DNA from: Pseudobutyrivibrio sp.
GTDB taxonomy: Bacteria > Bacillota > Clostridia > Lachnospirales > Lachnospiraceae
Assembly (NCBI RefSeq): GCF_015057185.1
Contig: NZ_SVEV01000035.1
Span: 1-33,412, forward strand
Direction of reading: 5' to 3'
Length of the DNA: 33,412 nt
Of this stretch, positions 7,829 to 16,586 are shown piece after piece (position 1 is the first letter of the stretch; each line of letters starts with the position of its first letter). The notes below the pieces were generated by a model that had not been told where the DNA came from, made no database searches, and saw only the letters and a list, made by a program, of their open reading frames with translations. The position numbers and the translations under genes are program-made.

Positions 7829-10060
7829 TTAATAAAATCTTTCAGAAACAAACTCACTTGTAGCAACATTCTCAATGTCCGGATGATCTGCTAATTGCTT
7901 GCCAAATCCGATGTCAACAATAATCATTTGTCCATTCTCATATTTTACCGCTACATAGGCATTGGTTTTATCAATATAATGTGGTGACAAATCAATTTGT
8001 TCCCAGTTATCATCATAGATAATATTTGCATGTTCCTGCCCACCCAAATCGATGCTAACCAGGTAATTGAGATAAAACATATTTGAGTCATTATATAAGA
8101 CTTCCTCCAATGTAGCTGATTTACAGACAACATTTATACCGTCTTGTCCACTCAACATATAGTCCAATTCCAGTATTTGCTTTTCAGCATCAGCCATTAC
8201 TGCCTCAGCTGTTTTAATCTTTGAAAACTCGTTATAAGTTATCTCAACAGAACACAGTTCTCCCCATTTTCCGCCCACATAATACACAGGATAACCTTGC
8301 CCAATATTTTGCCCAAACCCTCCATAGTGATAGACTTCCATGTCATCAGAATAGAATTCATATACACTAGATTTCATAATCGAAGGGACTGGCGCTGCAT
8401 TTATTAGTCCGATAGATGATGATAAATCATCTAGATGAGGTTCTGTACCATCCACCACAAAAATCAACACATTCTCATACATATCTGTAGGATCCGAATA
8501 ATATCCCACTTCACACATATTGTTACGGCCAAATTGTATTGGCCTTAAATTGCATATTCCCTTTAATGAGGTCTCTAAATCTACATTTTCTAAGGAATTA
8601 TTACCTGGGGAACTATATAACGAACTCACAGTAATATCAGATACCTTATTAGCACCAGCTTCATTAGCGTACCAAACCGTCATTACACCTGTATACCAGC
8701 CATAATCTACAGTTTCCTGGTTCTCTCCATAAGTAATTGCTAGCAGTTCTCTGGCACCATCATTGTCAAAGTCACAATAAACATTGTTATAAACAACTAA
8801 CGCTGATGCCCTTTCCACCATTTCTATTAATTCTTCTTCCGTTTTCTCAACTATTTCAGGCTCAGGCGCCTCAATCTGAGTTATCATCTCTGTGTCATCA
8901 GCTGCTGATTCTAATTCCTCGCTGTCATCAAGCTCTTCTACCGCTTGGCTTTCAGTATCTATCATCTCCTTCTTAGCTGCCTCATACATTGATTGCTTCT
9001 CAGAATTTTTAATTGTTGCCACTGCAACGATTAGTATGATAACTGCAACCACGCCAATGTATAATATAGACAATTTCTTTTGATAACCTTTTCTAAGATT
9101 TTCTTCGAAATCAGCGACTCTCTGTGGGCGTTGGGATGCTTTTACTGCCAAGCCTTGCATTATTGCATCAGAAATGTTTTTAGGCACATCTGTTTTAAGT
9201 TTGTTAAGAGGCTCCAGCGCATCTTTGTTAAGAACCCTGTCTGTTGATTCTTGCGGAACTATTCCTGTAATCATTCTGTACATGGTTGCAGAAAGAGCGT
9301 AAATATCCGTCCATGGCCCCTGTTTTCCATCTGGGTGATATTGCTCTTCCGGCGCATAGCCATGCTTAAGGATAACAGTAAGGCTCTTCTCATCATTATT
9401 ATCAACAAGTCTGGCCGCACCAAAATCTATCAGCTTCATGCTTCCATCTCTGGCAACTATTATGTTGTCAGGACTGATATCTCTATGGATAATCCCTGCT
9501 TCATGTACTTTCTCAAGTGAATCCATTACCGGAGACATCATTTCAAGCACTTTGCTATAAGGAAGCTTTCCTCCATTATCATCGAGATATTTGGACAGAG
9601 TTTCCCCATCAATATACTCCATGACCATGTAAGCTGTATTATTCTCATAGAAAAACTCTTTTACTGATACAATTCCGGGAAGATTATTGAACTTTGCAAG
9701 ATTTCCGGCTTCCCTAACAAATCTATCAATACCCTTTTTATACTGTTCTTCCTTATTCCCTGTAAGCACAGTAAGGTATGTCTGGATTCCATTAGACGTA
9801 TCACGAGTAACCAGTTCGCTCGGAAAATACTCCTTAATGGCAACACGGTTATTAAGGACAAGATCATAAGCTATATAAGTGATTCCAAAGCCGCCTTCTC
9901 CAATCACTTTTCCAACAAGGTATTTCCCGTTAAGGATTGTCTGTGGTTGCAGTCCTCGTGCAGAGTTTTGAGCTCCATGCTTATATCCGCATTTAGGGCA
10001 GATGTCTTGGTTATTATCAACTTCATTCATGCACCCCATGCACAGCTTATTTATATTCAT
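7829..10060 (-). CDS. Zn-ribbon Ser/Thr protein kinase with large ectodomain (paralogue 2)
   Basis: 743 residues from ATG 10060 (GAGG about eight bases upstream). Zinc ribbon CMGCMNEV...CPKCG, then a kinase domain with GEGGFGITY, VAIKEYFP, IIHRDISPDN, IDFGAA and APEEQYHPDGKQGPWTD, all consistent with activity. One membrane span follows (about 330-350: LSILYIGVVAVIILIVAVATI without its ends). The ectodomain of roughly 390 residues begins with an acidic linker and has a calcium-loop-like motif DFDNDGARELLAITYG, like FG-GAP/VCBS turns. A 404-bp part of its kinase region (9519-9922) is identical to the upstream paralogue. It lies 39 bases after that gene and is probably co-transcribed. Confidence 0.88.
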   Translation of the reverse strand: MNINKLCMGCMNEVDNNQDICPKCGYKHGAQNSARGLQPQTILNGKYLVGKVIGEGGFGITYIAYDLVLNNRVAIKEYFPSELVTRDTSNGIQTYLTVLTGNKEEQYKKGIDRFVREAGNLAKFNNLPGIVSVKEFFYENNTAYMVMEYIDGETLSKYLDDNGGKLPYSKVLEMMSPVMDSLEKVHEAGIIHRDISPDNIIVARDGSMKLIDFGAARLVDNNDEKSLTVILKHGYAPEEQYHPDGKQGPWTDIYALSATMYRMITGIVPQESTDRVLNKDALEPLNKLKTDVPKNISDAIMQGLAVKASQRPQRVADFEENLRKGYQKKLSILYIGVVAVIILIVAVATIKNSEKQSMYEAAKKEMIDTESQAVEELDDSEELESAADDTEMITQIEAPEPEIVEKTEEELIEMVERASALVVYNNVYCDFDNDGARELLAITYGENQETVDYGWYTGVMTVWYANEAGANKVSDITVSSLYSSPGNNSLENVDLETSLKGICNLRPIQFGRNNMCEVGYYSDPTDMYENVLIFVVDGTEPHLDDLSSSIGLINAAPVPSIMKSSVYEFYSDDMEVYHYGGFGQNIGQGYPVYYVGGKWGELCSVEITYNEFSKIKTAEAVMADAEKQILELDYMLSGQDGINVVCKSATLEEVLYNDSNMFYLNYLVSIDLGGQEHANIIYDDNWEQIDLSPHYIDKTNAYVAVKYENGQMIIVDIGFGKQLADHPDIENVATSEFVSERFY
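9519..9922. repeat. 404-bp block identical to 12984-13387
   Basis: This part of the kinase 2 gene (N-lobe to before the HRD loop) matches kinase 3 without a mismatch. Sequence just outside diverges at once, with several differences within 40 bases on the HRD side. Both copies are in the same orientation, offset by 3465 bases. Confidence 0.92.
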
Positions 10061-10099
10061 GTTTTTCCTCACCAAAGCAAAACAATACAAAACTATAAT

Positions 10100-13000
10100 T
10101 TAACCAACAACATCGATAATTTCACTTACATCCGCTATCATTCCACCCGTTGCAGCCTCCATAAACTGGTTAATTCGGCACTTAATAGTTTTACCATTAT
10201 ACTGGTCCCAGCCTCCTGAAGCTGCGTCATCTGAAATGACAAACAAATTATCAGAAAAGCCCTCCCATACAGCTTCTTCACCTTCCATATCGAAATAATG
10301 CAAATTTACAGGTTTATCTAACTGCAGTATGATGGCTCTCCCTTCGCCATAACTAAACTCATAGTGATCATCCACTATCACATGCACAATAATAGTATCG
10401 CCACCACTAATTTCACCTGATGTTGTCTCTTTTACAGCATCGTCTTGTTTTTGTCCAATACTATTATCATCACTTGAAACAACAGCTATATCGAAAAGAT
10501 TATCTTGCGGATAATACGGCTGAAAACTTGTTAATCTTTTCATTTTGTATGCCGGATAGACATCGCTTATTTGAACCTCGTTTTCTTTAAGTTCCACCTT
10601 TAATACCACAGACGGAAATGTTTCAACATATCCCTCAGTATAAATATCTCCATATCTGGATTGATTACTAATTGGCAAGTAATTTATATATATGTACCCA
10701 TCTGCACAATAAAGAATAGACTCTATCCCAAAATCATATAAGGATGTCGCTTCAGAAAAGTTGTTAGCTCGGTTATCCTTAAGGGCTTCAACAGCGTAAT
10801 TGGCAATATTGTCAATTATTTCTTGAGCTCCATCAAGGTTCAAAAAGGATTTTTCATCGATGTTAATTGATGCGCATTCCACAAATCGTCCATCAACAAA
10901 CCATATCGTCGCAGAATCAATAAATGAATCTGCACTTTGGTTAATATCTCCACATTCTATCTTCCCAGTCATCTGGTTATATACAACATCCCAATACGGG
11001 TTTAATGTAATACCTTCATCAGTGGTTGCCATAGTCAAAGAAGTCTTGTAGTAAGAAGATTCCCCTTCTCTAACAGCCCATAATTGGTCATATCTGATTA
11101 CACCTCCCGTACACGGCTCATATACAAATGTATCAGCATCTAACTGGTTTATGACTGAATAGCCACACATATGCTTCTTTCCAAATGTATATTCTTCAAT
11201 ACTATCAGCATAAGAATCAAATGCTTTATCTTGACTAAGTGTAACAATGCCGTTATCACTAATACAATATGTGCCTATAATAGTATTCCAATTGGCAGTA
11301 CCAGAGTTAAAAAATGCGAAGACTTCCCTATTTCCATCATTATCGAAATCCCCGATTACAGAATCAGAAGCATTTCCCCAAAACTCAGTGAGCTCCTCAT
11401 CTTGCATCTGAAAGTGTAATGCTAATTGGTTCATCAATGCTTCTTGTGCCTCGTTATCGGACATATTTTTCGTATCTATATCCAGATTCCAGAAATCCTC
11501 AGTTTTATAAAAAATTGGCAGGAACGTTGTTGATGACGGTGTAATTTCACTAATTTCCTTGAACAAAAATCTATCCTTGTTTCTTGAGAAAGATATTGTA
11601 CACCTTACATAATCGATTTCTTCCAACTTTTTGTCTCTATTCCATGAATCCGTGATCTCTTCATAATCAATTTCTGATCTGCAACAAATTGTATTTATAT
11701 ATATACAATCATCTGCGCAATAGTATATATTTTCATACAAAAGAAACGGATAATCTTTATAACGTTCATTTATCCTATTTACTGCTTTTTCAAATTCTTC
11801 AGCCATTCCAGAAATGCTATTAAATTGAGTCCAGCTCATAGGGCTCAATCCACATCCCAAATACTGCCCATCTAAATATATAACTTGACAACGGCCTTGC
11901 TGATTTTGAGAGGTCTGGTTATTATAAAAGAACTGGTTTTCTAAAAAAACTCCTTCTTCAGTGTTTTGAAATTGAGCATAACCTTGATAAATCATTTTAG
12001 GGGCTCCATCCACAACACCAAAGGACAAAGTTTCGGCCTCATCATGCTCCGAATTACTTACAACATAGAAATGAGTTGTTTCTCCAAAATGTAATAATCC
12101 ATATAAGGAACTGTCCGTGTATACATACTCACTACTCACACCGGTATCCACCACTCTAATTGCTTCTTCGACATCGGCATACCAAATCTGACCACTCTCT
12201 CCCGACATATCTCCTTCATTATTCTTTGGTACAGTTAGCGAGTATAATTCTTTGTATCCGTCTTCATCAAAATCTTCATACTCTGAAATAACTACTCTCT
12301 GATTACTCGCCTCTTCAATCATTGAAACTAATTCGGACTCCGGTTTTTCTTTTGGCAATTCTTCTGAAGTCACACTTGCATCCTGATTTTCTCCCGTTTG
12401 TAAACTTTGCTCTATTGCATTTCCATCAGAATCATCAGTTTTGAACATTGCCACTCTGCCATTTCTATTACTAAATAGCATTCCAACTACCGCAATCAAT
12501 ACTAATATCACAGCCACGATTCCTATGTATAAAACAGGTTTATTTCTCCGGCCAGTCTTCAATTCAACTTTGAAATCTGATACTTTGAGAGGACGCTCTG
12601 ATCCATTGACCGCTAATCCATGATCAAGCGCATCAGATATTCTTTTAGGGACATCATTTATGATTTTGTTTGCAGATTTCAACCTATCCTTGTTGAGTAC
12701 TCTATCAGTAGATTCTTGTGGAACAATGCCAGTAATCATTTTGTACATTGTTGCAGCAAGCGCATAAACATCTGTCCATGGTCCCTGCTTTCCGTCAGGA
12801 TGATACTGTTCTTCCGGTGCATAGCCATGCTTAAGGATAACAGTCAGGCTCTTCTCATCATTATTATCAACAAGTCTGGCCGCACCAAAATCTATCAGCT
12901 TCATGCTTCCATCCTTGGCCACCATTATGTTATCAGGGCTGATATCCCTATGGATGATTCCTGCTTCATGTACTTTCTCAAGCGAATCCATTACCGGAGA

Positions 13001-13525
13001 CATCATTTCAAGCACTTTGCTATAAGGAAGCTTTCCTCCATTATCATCGAGATATTTGGACAGAGTTTCCCCATCAATATACTCCATGACCATGTAAGCT
13101 GTATTATTCTCATAGAAAAACTCTTTTACTGATACAATTCCGGGAAGATTATTGAACTTTGCAAGATTTCCGGCTTCCCTAACAAATCTATCAATACCCT
13201 TTTTATACTGTTCTTCCTTATTCCCTGTAAGCACAGTAAGGTATGTCTGGATTCCATTAGACGTATCACGAGTAACCAGTTCGCTCGGAAAATACTCCTT
13301 AATGGCAACACGGTTATTAAGGACAAGATCATAAGCTATATAAGTGATTCCAAAGCCGCCTTCTCCAATCACTTTTCCAACAAGGTACTTACCATTAAGA
13401 ATTGTCTGTGGTTGCAGCCCTCTTGCAGAGTTTTGAATCCCATGCTTATATCCGCATTTGGGGCAAATTTCCTGATTGATATCTACCTCATTCATACATC
13501 CCATACAAAGCCTGTTTACATCCAT
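10100..13525 (-). CDS. Zn-ribbon Ser/Thr protein kinase with very large ectodomain (paralogue 3)
   Basis: 1141 residues, an unusually long one-span kinase. Zinc ribbon (CMGCMNEV...CPKCG), an intact kinase domain (GEGGFG, VAIK, HRDISPDN, DFG, APEEQY), a membrane span (about 330-355) and an ectodomain near 780 residues. The ectodomain holds at least two copies of a unit with a calcium-binding-like turn, DFDEDGYKELYSLTVP and DFDNDGNREVFAFFNSG, each followed by a beta-rich stretch with aromatic residues; its first part resembles the ectodomain of kinase 2. The start has AGAGGTGAC upstream. It is the first of three kinase genes in a row. Likely a membrane sensor of the phospho-signalling branch; its ligand is unknown. 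Confidence 0.88.
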   Translation of the reverse strand: MDVNRLCMGCMNEVDINQEICPKCGYKHGIQNSARGLQPQTILNGKYLVGKVIGEGGFGITYIAYDLVLNNRVAIKEYFPSELVTRDTSNGIQTYLTVLTGNKEEQYKKGIDRFVREAGNLAKFNNLPGIVSVKEFFYENNTAYMVMEYIDGETLSKYLDDNGGKLPYSKVLEMMSPVMDSLEKVHEAGIIHRDISPDNIMVAKDGSMKLIDFGAARLVDNNDEKSLTVILKHGYAPEEQYHPDGKQGPWTDVYALAATMYKMITGIVPQESTDRVLNKDRLKSANKIINDVPKRISDALDHGLAVNGSERPLKVSDFKVELKTGRRNKPVLYIGIVAVILVLIAVVGMLFSNRNGRVAMFKTDDSDGNAIEQSLQTGENQDASVTSEELPKEKPESELVSMIEEASNQRVVISEYEDFDEDGYKELYSLTVPKNNEGDMSGESGQIWYADVEEAIRVVDTGVSSEYVYTDSSLYGLLHFGETTHFYVVSNSEHDEAETLSFGVVDGAPKMIYQGYAQFQNTEEGVFLENQFFYNNQTSQNQQGRCQVIYLDGQYLGCGLSPMSWTQFNSISGMAEEFEKAVNRINERYKDYPFLLYENIYYCADDCIYINTICCRSEIDYEEITDSWNRDKKLEEIDYVRCTISFSRNKDRFLFKEISEITPSSTTFLPIFYKTEDFWNLDIDTKNMSDNEAQEALMNQLALHFQMQDEELTEFWGNASDSVIGDFDNDGNREVFAFFNSGTANWNTIIGTYCISDNGIVTLSQDKAFDSYADSIEEYTFGKKHMCGYSVINQLDADTFVYEPCTGGVIRYDQLWAVREGESSYYKTSLTMATTDEGITLNPYWDVVYNQMTGKIECGDINQSADSFIDSATIWFVDGRFVECASINIDEKSFLNLDGAQEIIDNIANYAVEALKDNRANNFSEATSLYDFGIESILYCADGYIYINYLPISNQSRYGDIYTEGYVETFPSVVLKVELKENEVQISDVYPAYKMKRLTSFQPYYPQDNLFDIAVVSSDDNSIGQKQDDAVKETTSGEISGGDTIIVHVIVDDHYEFSYGEGRAIILQLDKPVNLHYFDMEGEEAVWEGFSDNLFVISDDAASGGWDQYNGKTIKCRINQFMEAATGGMIADVSEIIDVVG
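12984..13387. repeat. 404-bp block identical to 9519-9922
   Basis: Second copy of the identical kinase-domain block; see 9519-9922. Recent gene conversion or a recent duplication followed by divergence elsewhere are both possible. Confidence 0.92.
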
Positions 13526-13627
13526 TATTTGTCACCTCTTCAACTTTTTCCTTTTACTATCCTTTTTCTCTATCAGCATACATTTATGTATTGTCATATT
13601 GTGGATGTCACTTCCTCATGCCGGCGA

Positions 13628-13852
13628 CTAAACTTTCATCTCAATTTCGCCATCCTCAATCTCATAACATATCTCATCTAGCTCATCTAGCTCGCTTGGT
13701 GTTGTCCCATCACAGTATTCATCAGGATATATCTCGGCGATCACCCTTCTTAATGTCGATACGTATGCTTGGCTGTCCTGCCGAGGAATCTTTCTCGTAT
13801 TCAGAAGAAATCTGATTATGCTATTAAGGTTCTCTAAATCGCTTGAAATCAT
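13628..13852 (-). CDS. Small acidic protein of unknown function
   Basis: About 74 residues from ATG 13852 (a TTG six bases upstream is also open). It begins with a helical segment MISSDLENLNSIIRFLL and ends in a strongly acidic tail (SELDELDEICYEIEDGEIEMKV). No family is recognised. The ribosome site is weak (GGGG). It lies between the zinc-ribbon peptide and the first kinase on the same strand, with about 100 bases of AT-rich DNA before the kinase start, where an internal promoter could sit. Confidence 0.5.
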   Translation of the reverse strand: MISSDLENLNSIIRFLLNTRKIPRQDSQAYVSTLRRVIAEIYPDEYCDGTTPSELDELDEICYEIEDGEIEMKV

Positions 13853-13894
13853 TATCAATCCCCAATAAATTTAGCAGTCATATTGCCACTTTGG

Positions 13895-14086
13895 TCACTC
13901 TTCATCGTCTAAAACAACCGTTGGTGTATGTTGTGCCCCCTGGTTGCCTGATGTTGATTTTATTGCTGAGGTATCAATTTCTGCATTCAGAATAGAAAAA
14001 TTACCTGTTGCTCCTGTACAATATGGACACTCCGAAAACTTGTCCCCATCATAAAAATGTTTTTTACTGCACTGCATTAGATTCAT
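13895..14086 (-). CDS. Zinc-ribbon peptide with acidic Thr-containing tail
   Basis: 63 residues. The N-terminal half has CSKKH...CPYC (C6, H10, C20, C23), a compact zinc-binding fold often seen at the start of longer FHA-associated proteins in clostridia (from memory). The second half is Ser/Thr-rich and ends TPTVVLDDEE. A threonine followed by a hydrophobic residue at +3 and acidic residues is the kind of site a Ser/Thr kinase could modify and an FHA domain could bind, so T54/T56 are candidate phospho-sites (inference). Its ATG overlaps the stop of the PP2C gene (ATGA), so they are coupled. Confidence 0.6.
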   Translation of the reverse strand: MNLMQCSKKHFYDGDKFSECPYCTGATGNFSILNAEIDTSAIKSTSGNQGAQHTPTVVLDDEE

Positions 14087-14805
14087 AGTATCCTCACTCC
14101 TATCGCTGATATATTATCCATATCTTTACCTTTTCCATTTTTCTGTACTGTCTTAACCATTTCTTCAACCCATTCCTTAGCAGTATGCGTTCTTTTTAGA
14201 AGCAACGTCATATCCTTTTCTTCTATCCACTCCCAAAAGCCGTCCGTGCATAGAAGAAAAGCATCTCCCTTTTTGATTTTTCGTTCCTCAGAAATGGTTG
14301 GTACCATATTAGGATCCCGGTTTCCCAGAGCTTTTAGTAATCTGTTTCTATCCTTATGAAATCTTATTTCTTTCTCTTTTATTTCTCGCATATTCACCAG
14401 CATCTGTGGCACACTATGATCCAAAGTTCTCTCTTTTATGCGATTCCATTTAAAATAATAGAGCCTTGAGTCCCCAATATGCCCCCACTGTGCCATATCA
14501 TCTTGAACAAGAAGAACAACCGAAGTAGTTTTCATCGAATTAAAAGAATCATCTTTTTGCTTCTCTTCTAACTGTTTTTCTGCAAAAAGAAGAGATGATT
14601 CAATAAAACCATCCCTTATACCCTTATCAAAAGAGTCCGCAATAGAAATAGCCACTAATCTGGATGCTATTTCCCCACTATTACACCCACCCAGTCCATC
14701 ATTAAGCACAAAACAAAACTGGTCAGTGTTCTCTCGAACTAGAACATAGTCCTCGTTGTTTTCTCGATCTCCTTTGTCAGAAAAAGTGAAATAATCTACC
14801 TTCAT
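14083..14805 (-). CDS. PP2C-family Ser/Thr phosphatase
   Basis: 240 residues, a stand-alone PPM/PP2C catalytic domain that removes phosphate from Ser/Thr using two metal ions. Diagnostic motifs are present in order: RENNED near the start, NDGLGG, GHIGDSRLYY, LCTDGFWEWI and MDNISAIGV at the end, giving the usual metal-binding aspartates. The start has AAGGAGCTT directly upstream. It probably reverses the action of the three kinases encoded downstream. A second, clearly different PP2C lies at 16587-17291. Confidence 0.9.
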   Translation of the reverse strand: MKVDYFTFSDKGDRENNEDYVLVRENTDQFCFVLNDGLGGCNSGEIASRLVAISIADSFDKGIRDGFIESSLLFAEKQLEEKQKDDSFNSMKTTSVVLLVQDDMAQWGHIGDSRLYYFKWNRIKERTLDHSVPQMLVNMREIKEKEIRFHKDRNRLLKALGNRDPNMVPTISEERKIKKGDAFLLCTDGFWEWIEEKDMTLLLKRTHTAKEWVEEMVKTVQKNGKGKDMDNISAIGVRIL

Positions 14806-14823
14806 AAGCTCCTTATTACATTT

Positions 14824-15084
14824 CTATTCTATTGCCTGTATTTTGCTAATTAACTCATCTGTTTTTTCATCATAAAATCCGTTATACAAGATTTCTCCCA
14901 CTTCCCCATGATCAATCATAAGTAATGAATTATCACTCACCCAGCCTTGTGGATACATAACCACTAAATAATCATACATTTCACCCGTTTCGGGATGAAC
15001 AGGCAAGTATCCCACCACCATCATAGGCATAGCATTCTGTGTCTTTTGCAAAAAAACAGTTCCAAGCTTTAAATATTCCTCCAT
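14824..15084 (-). CDS. DUF4176-like protein of type VII secretion loci
   Basis: 86 residues from ATG 15084, which has GGAGGA eight bases upstream and follows the previous stop by four bases. The pattern LKLGTVFLQKT...MMVVGYLP...YDYLVVMYPQG, then LLMIDHGEVGEILYNGFYDE, resembles DUF4176 proteins, small partners found in many Firmicutes type VII loci (recognised from memory, no search run). An adaptor or chaperone role for a substrate is plausible. The neighbour at 15089-15421 has the same plan. Confidence 0.6.
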   Translation of the reverse strand: MEEYLKLGTVFLQKTQNAMPMMVVGYLPVHPETGEMYDYLVVMYPQGWVSDNSLLMIDHGEVGEILYNGFYDEKTDELISKIQAIE

Positions 15085-15088
15085 GCAC

Positions 15089-15421
15089 CTATTCCTCCGC
15101 ATTCCTTATATATTCCTGAAGCAAAGAATCCTGTTCTTTAAGTTGGTCAAAATCCAAATGATTCAGTCCTTCAAATTGTAATTTTTTCCCCCCTAGATAT
15201 CTCTCCCCAAAGCTATTTAAGTACCCTACTTGAACAATTACATAATCTGCATCCACTCGAATAACTCTTAAGGACTCTGGCTTCATATATCCCAACGGTA
15301 TGGGTACAACTACATAATGCGGAATAATACTGTTATCAATTTCACACGTCTCATATCCAATAATCATGAATTTTGATTGCTGGTATGTAATAATAGTCCC
15401 TATTGGCTTCATCTCTTTCAT
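15089..15421 (-). CDS. Second DUF4176-like protein
   Basis: 110 residues. MKPIGTIITYQQSKFMIIGY, a short insert, VVVPIPLGYMKP and VDADYVIVQVGY follow the same order of strands as the downstream neighbour. This copy has a longer C-terminus (GGKKLQFEGLNHLDFDQLKEQ). It sits directly after the long ESX-like candidate substrate at 15444-16565, as DUF4176 genes often sit beside substrates. The start at 15421 is accepted with some doubt, since AAGGAAG is about 14 bases away and ATG 15412 is also possible. Confidence 0.55.
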   Translation of the reverse strand: MKEMKPIGTIITYQQSKFMIIGYETCEIDNSIIPHYVVVPIPLGYMKPESLRVIRVDADYVIVQVGYLNSFGERYLGGKKLQFEGLNHLDFDQLKEQDSLLQEYIRNAEE

Positions 15422-15443
15422 CTTTTATTCTATTCTTCCTTAA

Positions 15444-16565
15444 TCAAAACAGTTTCTTTATCAAATCGATTCCGCTTGAAATGACCTTGCCTCCTGCGCT
15501 TACAGCTTTACCTGTTGCATTAGCAACAACTTCACCAGCTCCTGGTATCAAGTCATCCAAAATATAGTCAACTCCGTCACTAATAAAGTCAGTAGTGGCA
15601 TTAAACATAGTTCCCGGGCTAAATCCGACAGAATCTTCTAAAGCTGCATTAATAGTTGATAAATCAAGGAGACCAAATGTCATTGTTTTAACTGCGGAAT
15701 CAAGTCCACCACTAACTAATTGGCACGCAACATCAACGGTGCCTTTCCCAACAGTTTGAACAAATTCAGAAGAAATTGCATGAACTGTACCAAAAACATT
15801 GCCCTGACTCAAGTAATTCATGGCTTCTGTCTCATACTTTTCCTTGTACTTTGAAGTATATCCATCAGAATCTGTAACCAATTTAAATGTCTTCATTGCA
15901 GCCTGAAACTTTAACGCGTCTGCATCCATTATTCCACTAAAATCTTTTGAACCTTTTGCTACATTCTTTAGTTTTTTGAAGTCCCAAGATTTAACATCCT
16001 TTAACCCAGGCAACTTCTCCAATGCACCAAAAATATCACCTTTCTCAATTTTCTTCACTATATCTCTTATGTCCACTATTTTTTCAGAACCAGGTTTTAT
16101 CTCTTTAAGGGCTTTTTTTAGGACATTTTTAGCTAATTTCTTCGTGCTTTTATTTGGGAACATATCTGAAATGGCATCGTCCAAATCCGTTACTTCATTA
16201 GTAATGACTCCTTTTAGATTCCCTCCAGCTATAGCTCCAATTCCAGCCACCGCACCAACAGCTGCATTATCTGATACCACCAATGATTCTAGTGCTGACA
16301 TAATCCTCGATTCAGAGTTTCCATATAGATTAGCTATTCTACCAAGAGATTCCGCTACCGCCCCCATCTCTGTACCTTCGTTATTAACCCTTTGTTTCAG
16401 CATCTCAATACTTTCTTGAAGGCTGGCCAATTGGGAATTACCACCTATTCCCCTCAGATTAACAGCATTAAGTTCATTTCCGAGCTGCACCAATCTATTT
16501 TTTTCAGAATCCAACTCTGAACCACTATTCTTTATTTCCGAAACATATATCTCAAATTTTCCCAT
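15444..16565 (-). CDS. Long ESX-like protein, candidate type VII substrate
   Basis: 373 residues. The first 95 or so form a predicted helical hairpin that matches the 127-residue protein at 20655-21038 (shared SEKNR near the start, then RIANLYGNSES versus RINGLYSKAED). The remaining 280 residues include a basic, lysine-rich middle (about 125-215) and a Gly/Ala/Val-rich C-terminal third with amphipathic or hydrophobic stretches (GAVAGIGAIAGG earlier; VISSGIDLIKKLF at the end). This N-terminal ESX hairpin plus C-terminal cargo is the layout of type VII effectors. The cargo matches no toxin I know and may be membrane-active or structural. The two following genes are DUF4176-like. Confidence 0.6.
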   Translation of the reverse strand: MGKFEIYVSEIKNSGSELDSEKNRLVQLGNELNAVNLRGIGGNSQLASLQESIEMLKQRVNNEGTEMGAVAESLGRIANLYGNSESRIMSALESLVVSDNAAVGAVAGIGAIAGGNLKGVITNEVTDLDDAISDMFPNKSTKKLAKNVLKKALKEIKPGSEKIVDIRDIVKKIEKGDIFGALEKLPGLKDVKSWDFKKLKNVAKGSKDFSGIMDADALKFQAAMKTFKLVTDSDGYTSKYKEKYETEAMNYLSQGNVFGTVHAISSEFVQTVGKGTVDVACQLVSGGLDSAVKTMTFGLLDLSTINAALEDSVGFSPGTMFNATTDFISDGVDYILDDLIPGAGEVVANATGKAVSAGGKVISSGIDLIKKLF

Positions 16566-16586
16566 GCTTTTGCCTTCTCTTCTAAA

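Noticed and set aside
12620-13132. 170-codon plus-strand frame opposite the kinase 3 gene
   Set aside because: It is the antisense shadow of a well-supported kinase domain; similar shadows occur opposite kinase 2.
6173-13525. Kinases as pseudokinases directly homologous to EssB
   Set aside because: All three keep the glycine loop, VAIK lysine, HRD aspartate and DFG, so they should be active kinases; only the topology is EssB-like.
15976-16419. 147-codon plus-strand frame opposite the long ESX-like gene
   Set aside because: Antisense to a gene with ribosome site and family similarity; its own sequence is low-complexity Ser/Phe/Pro typical of shadows.
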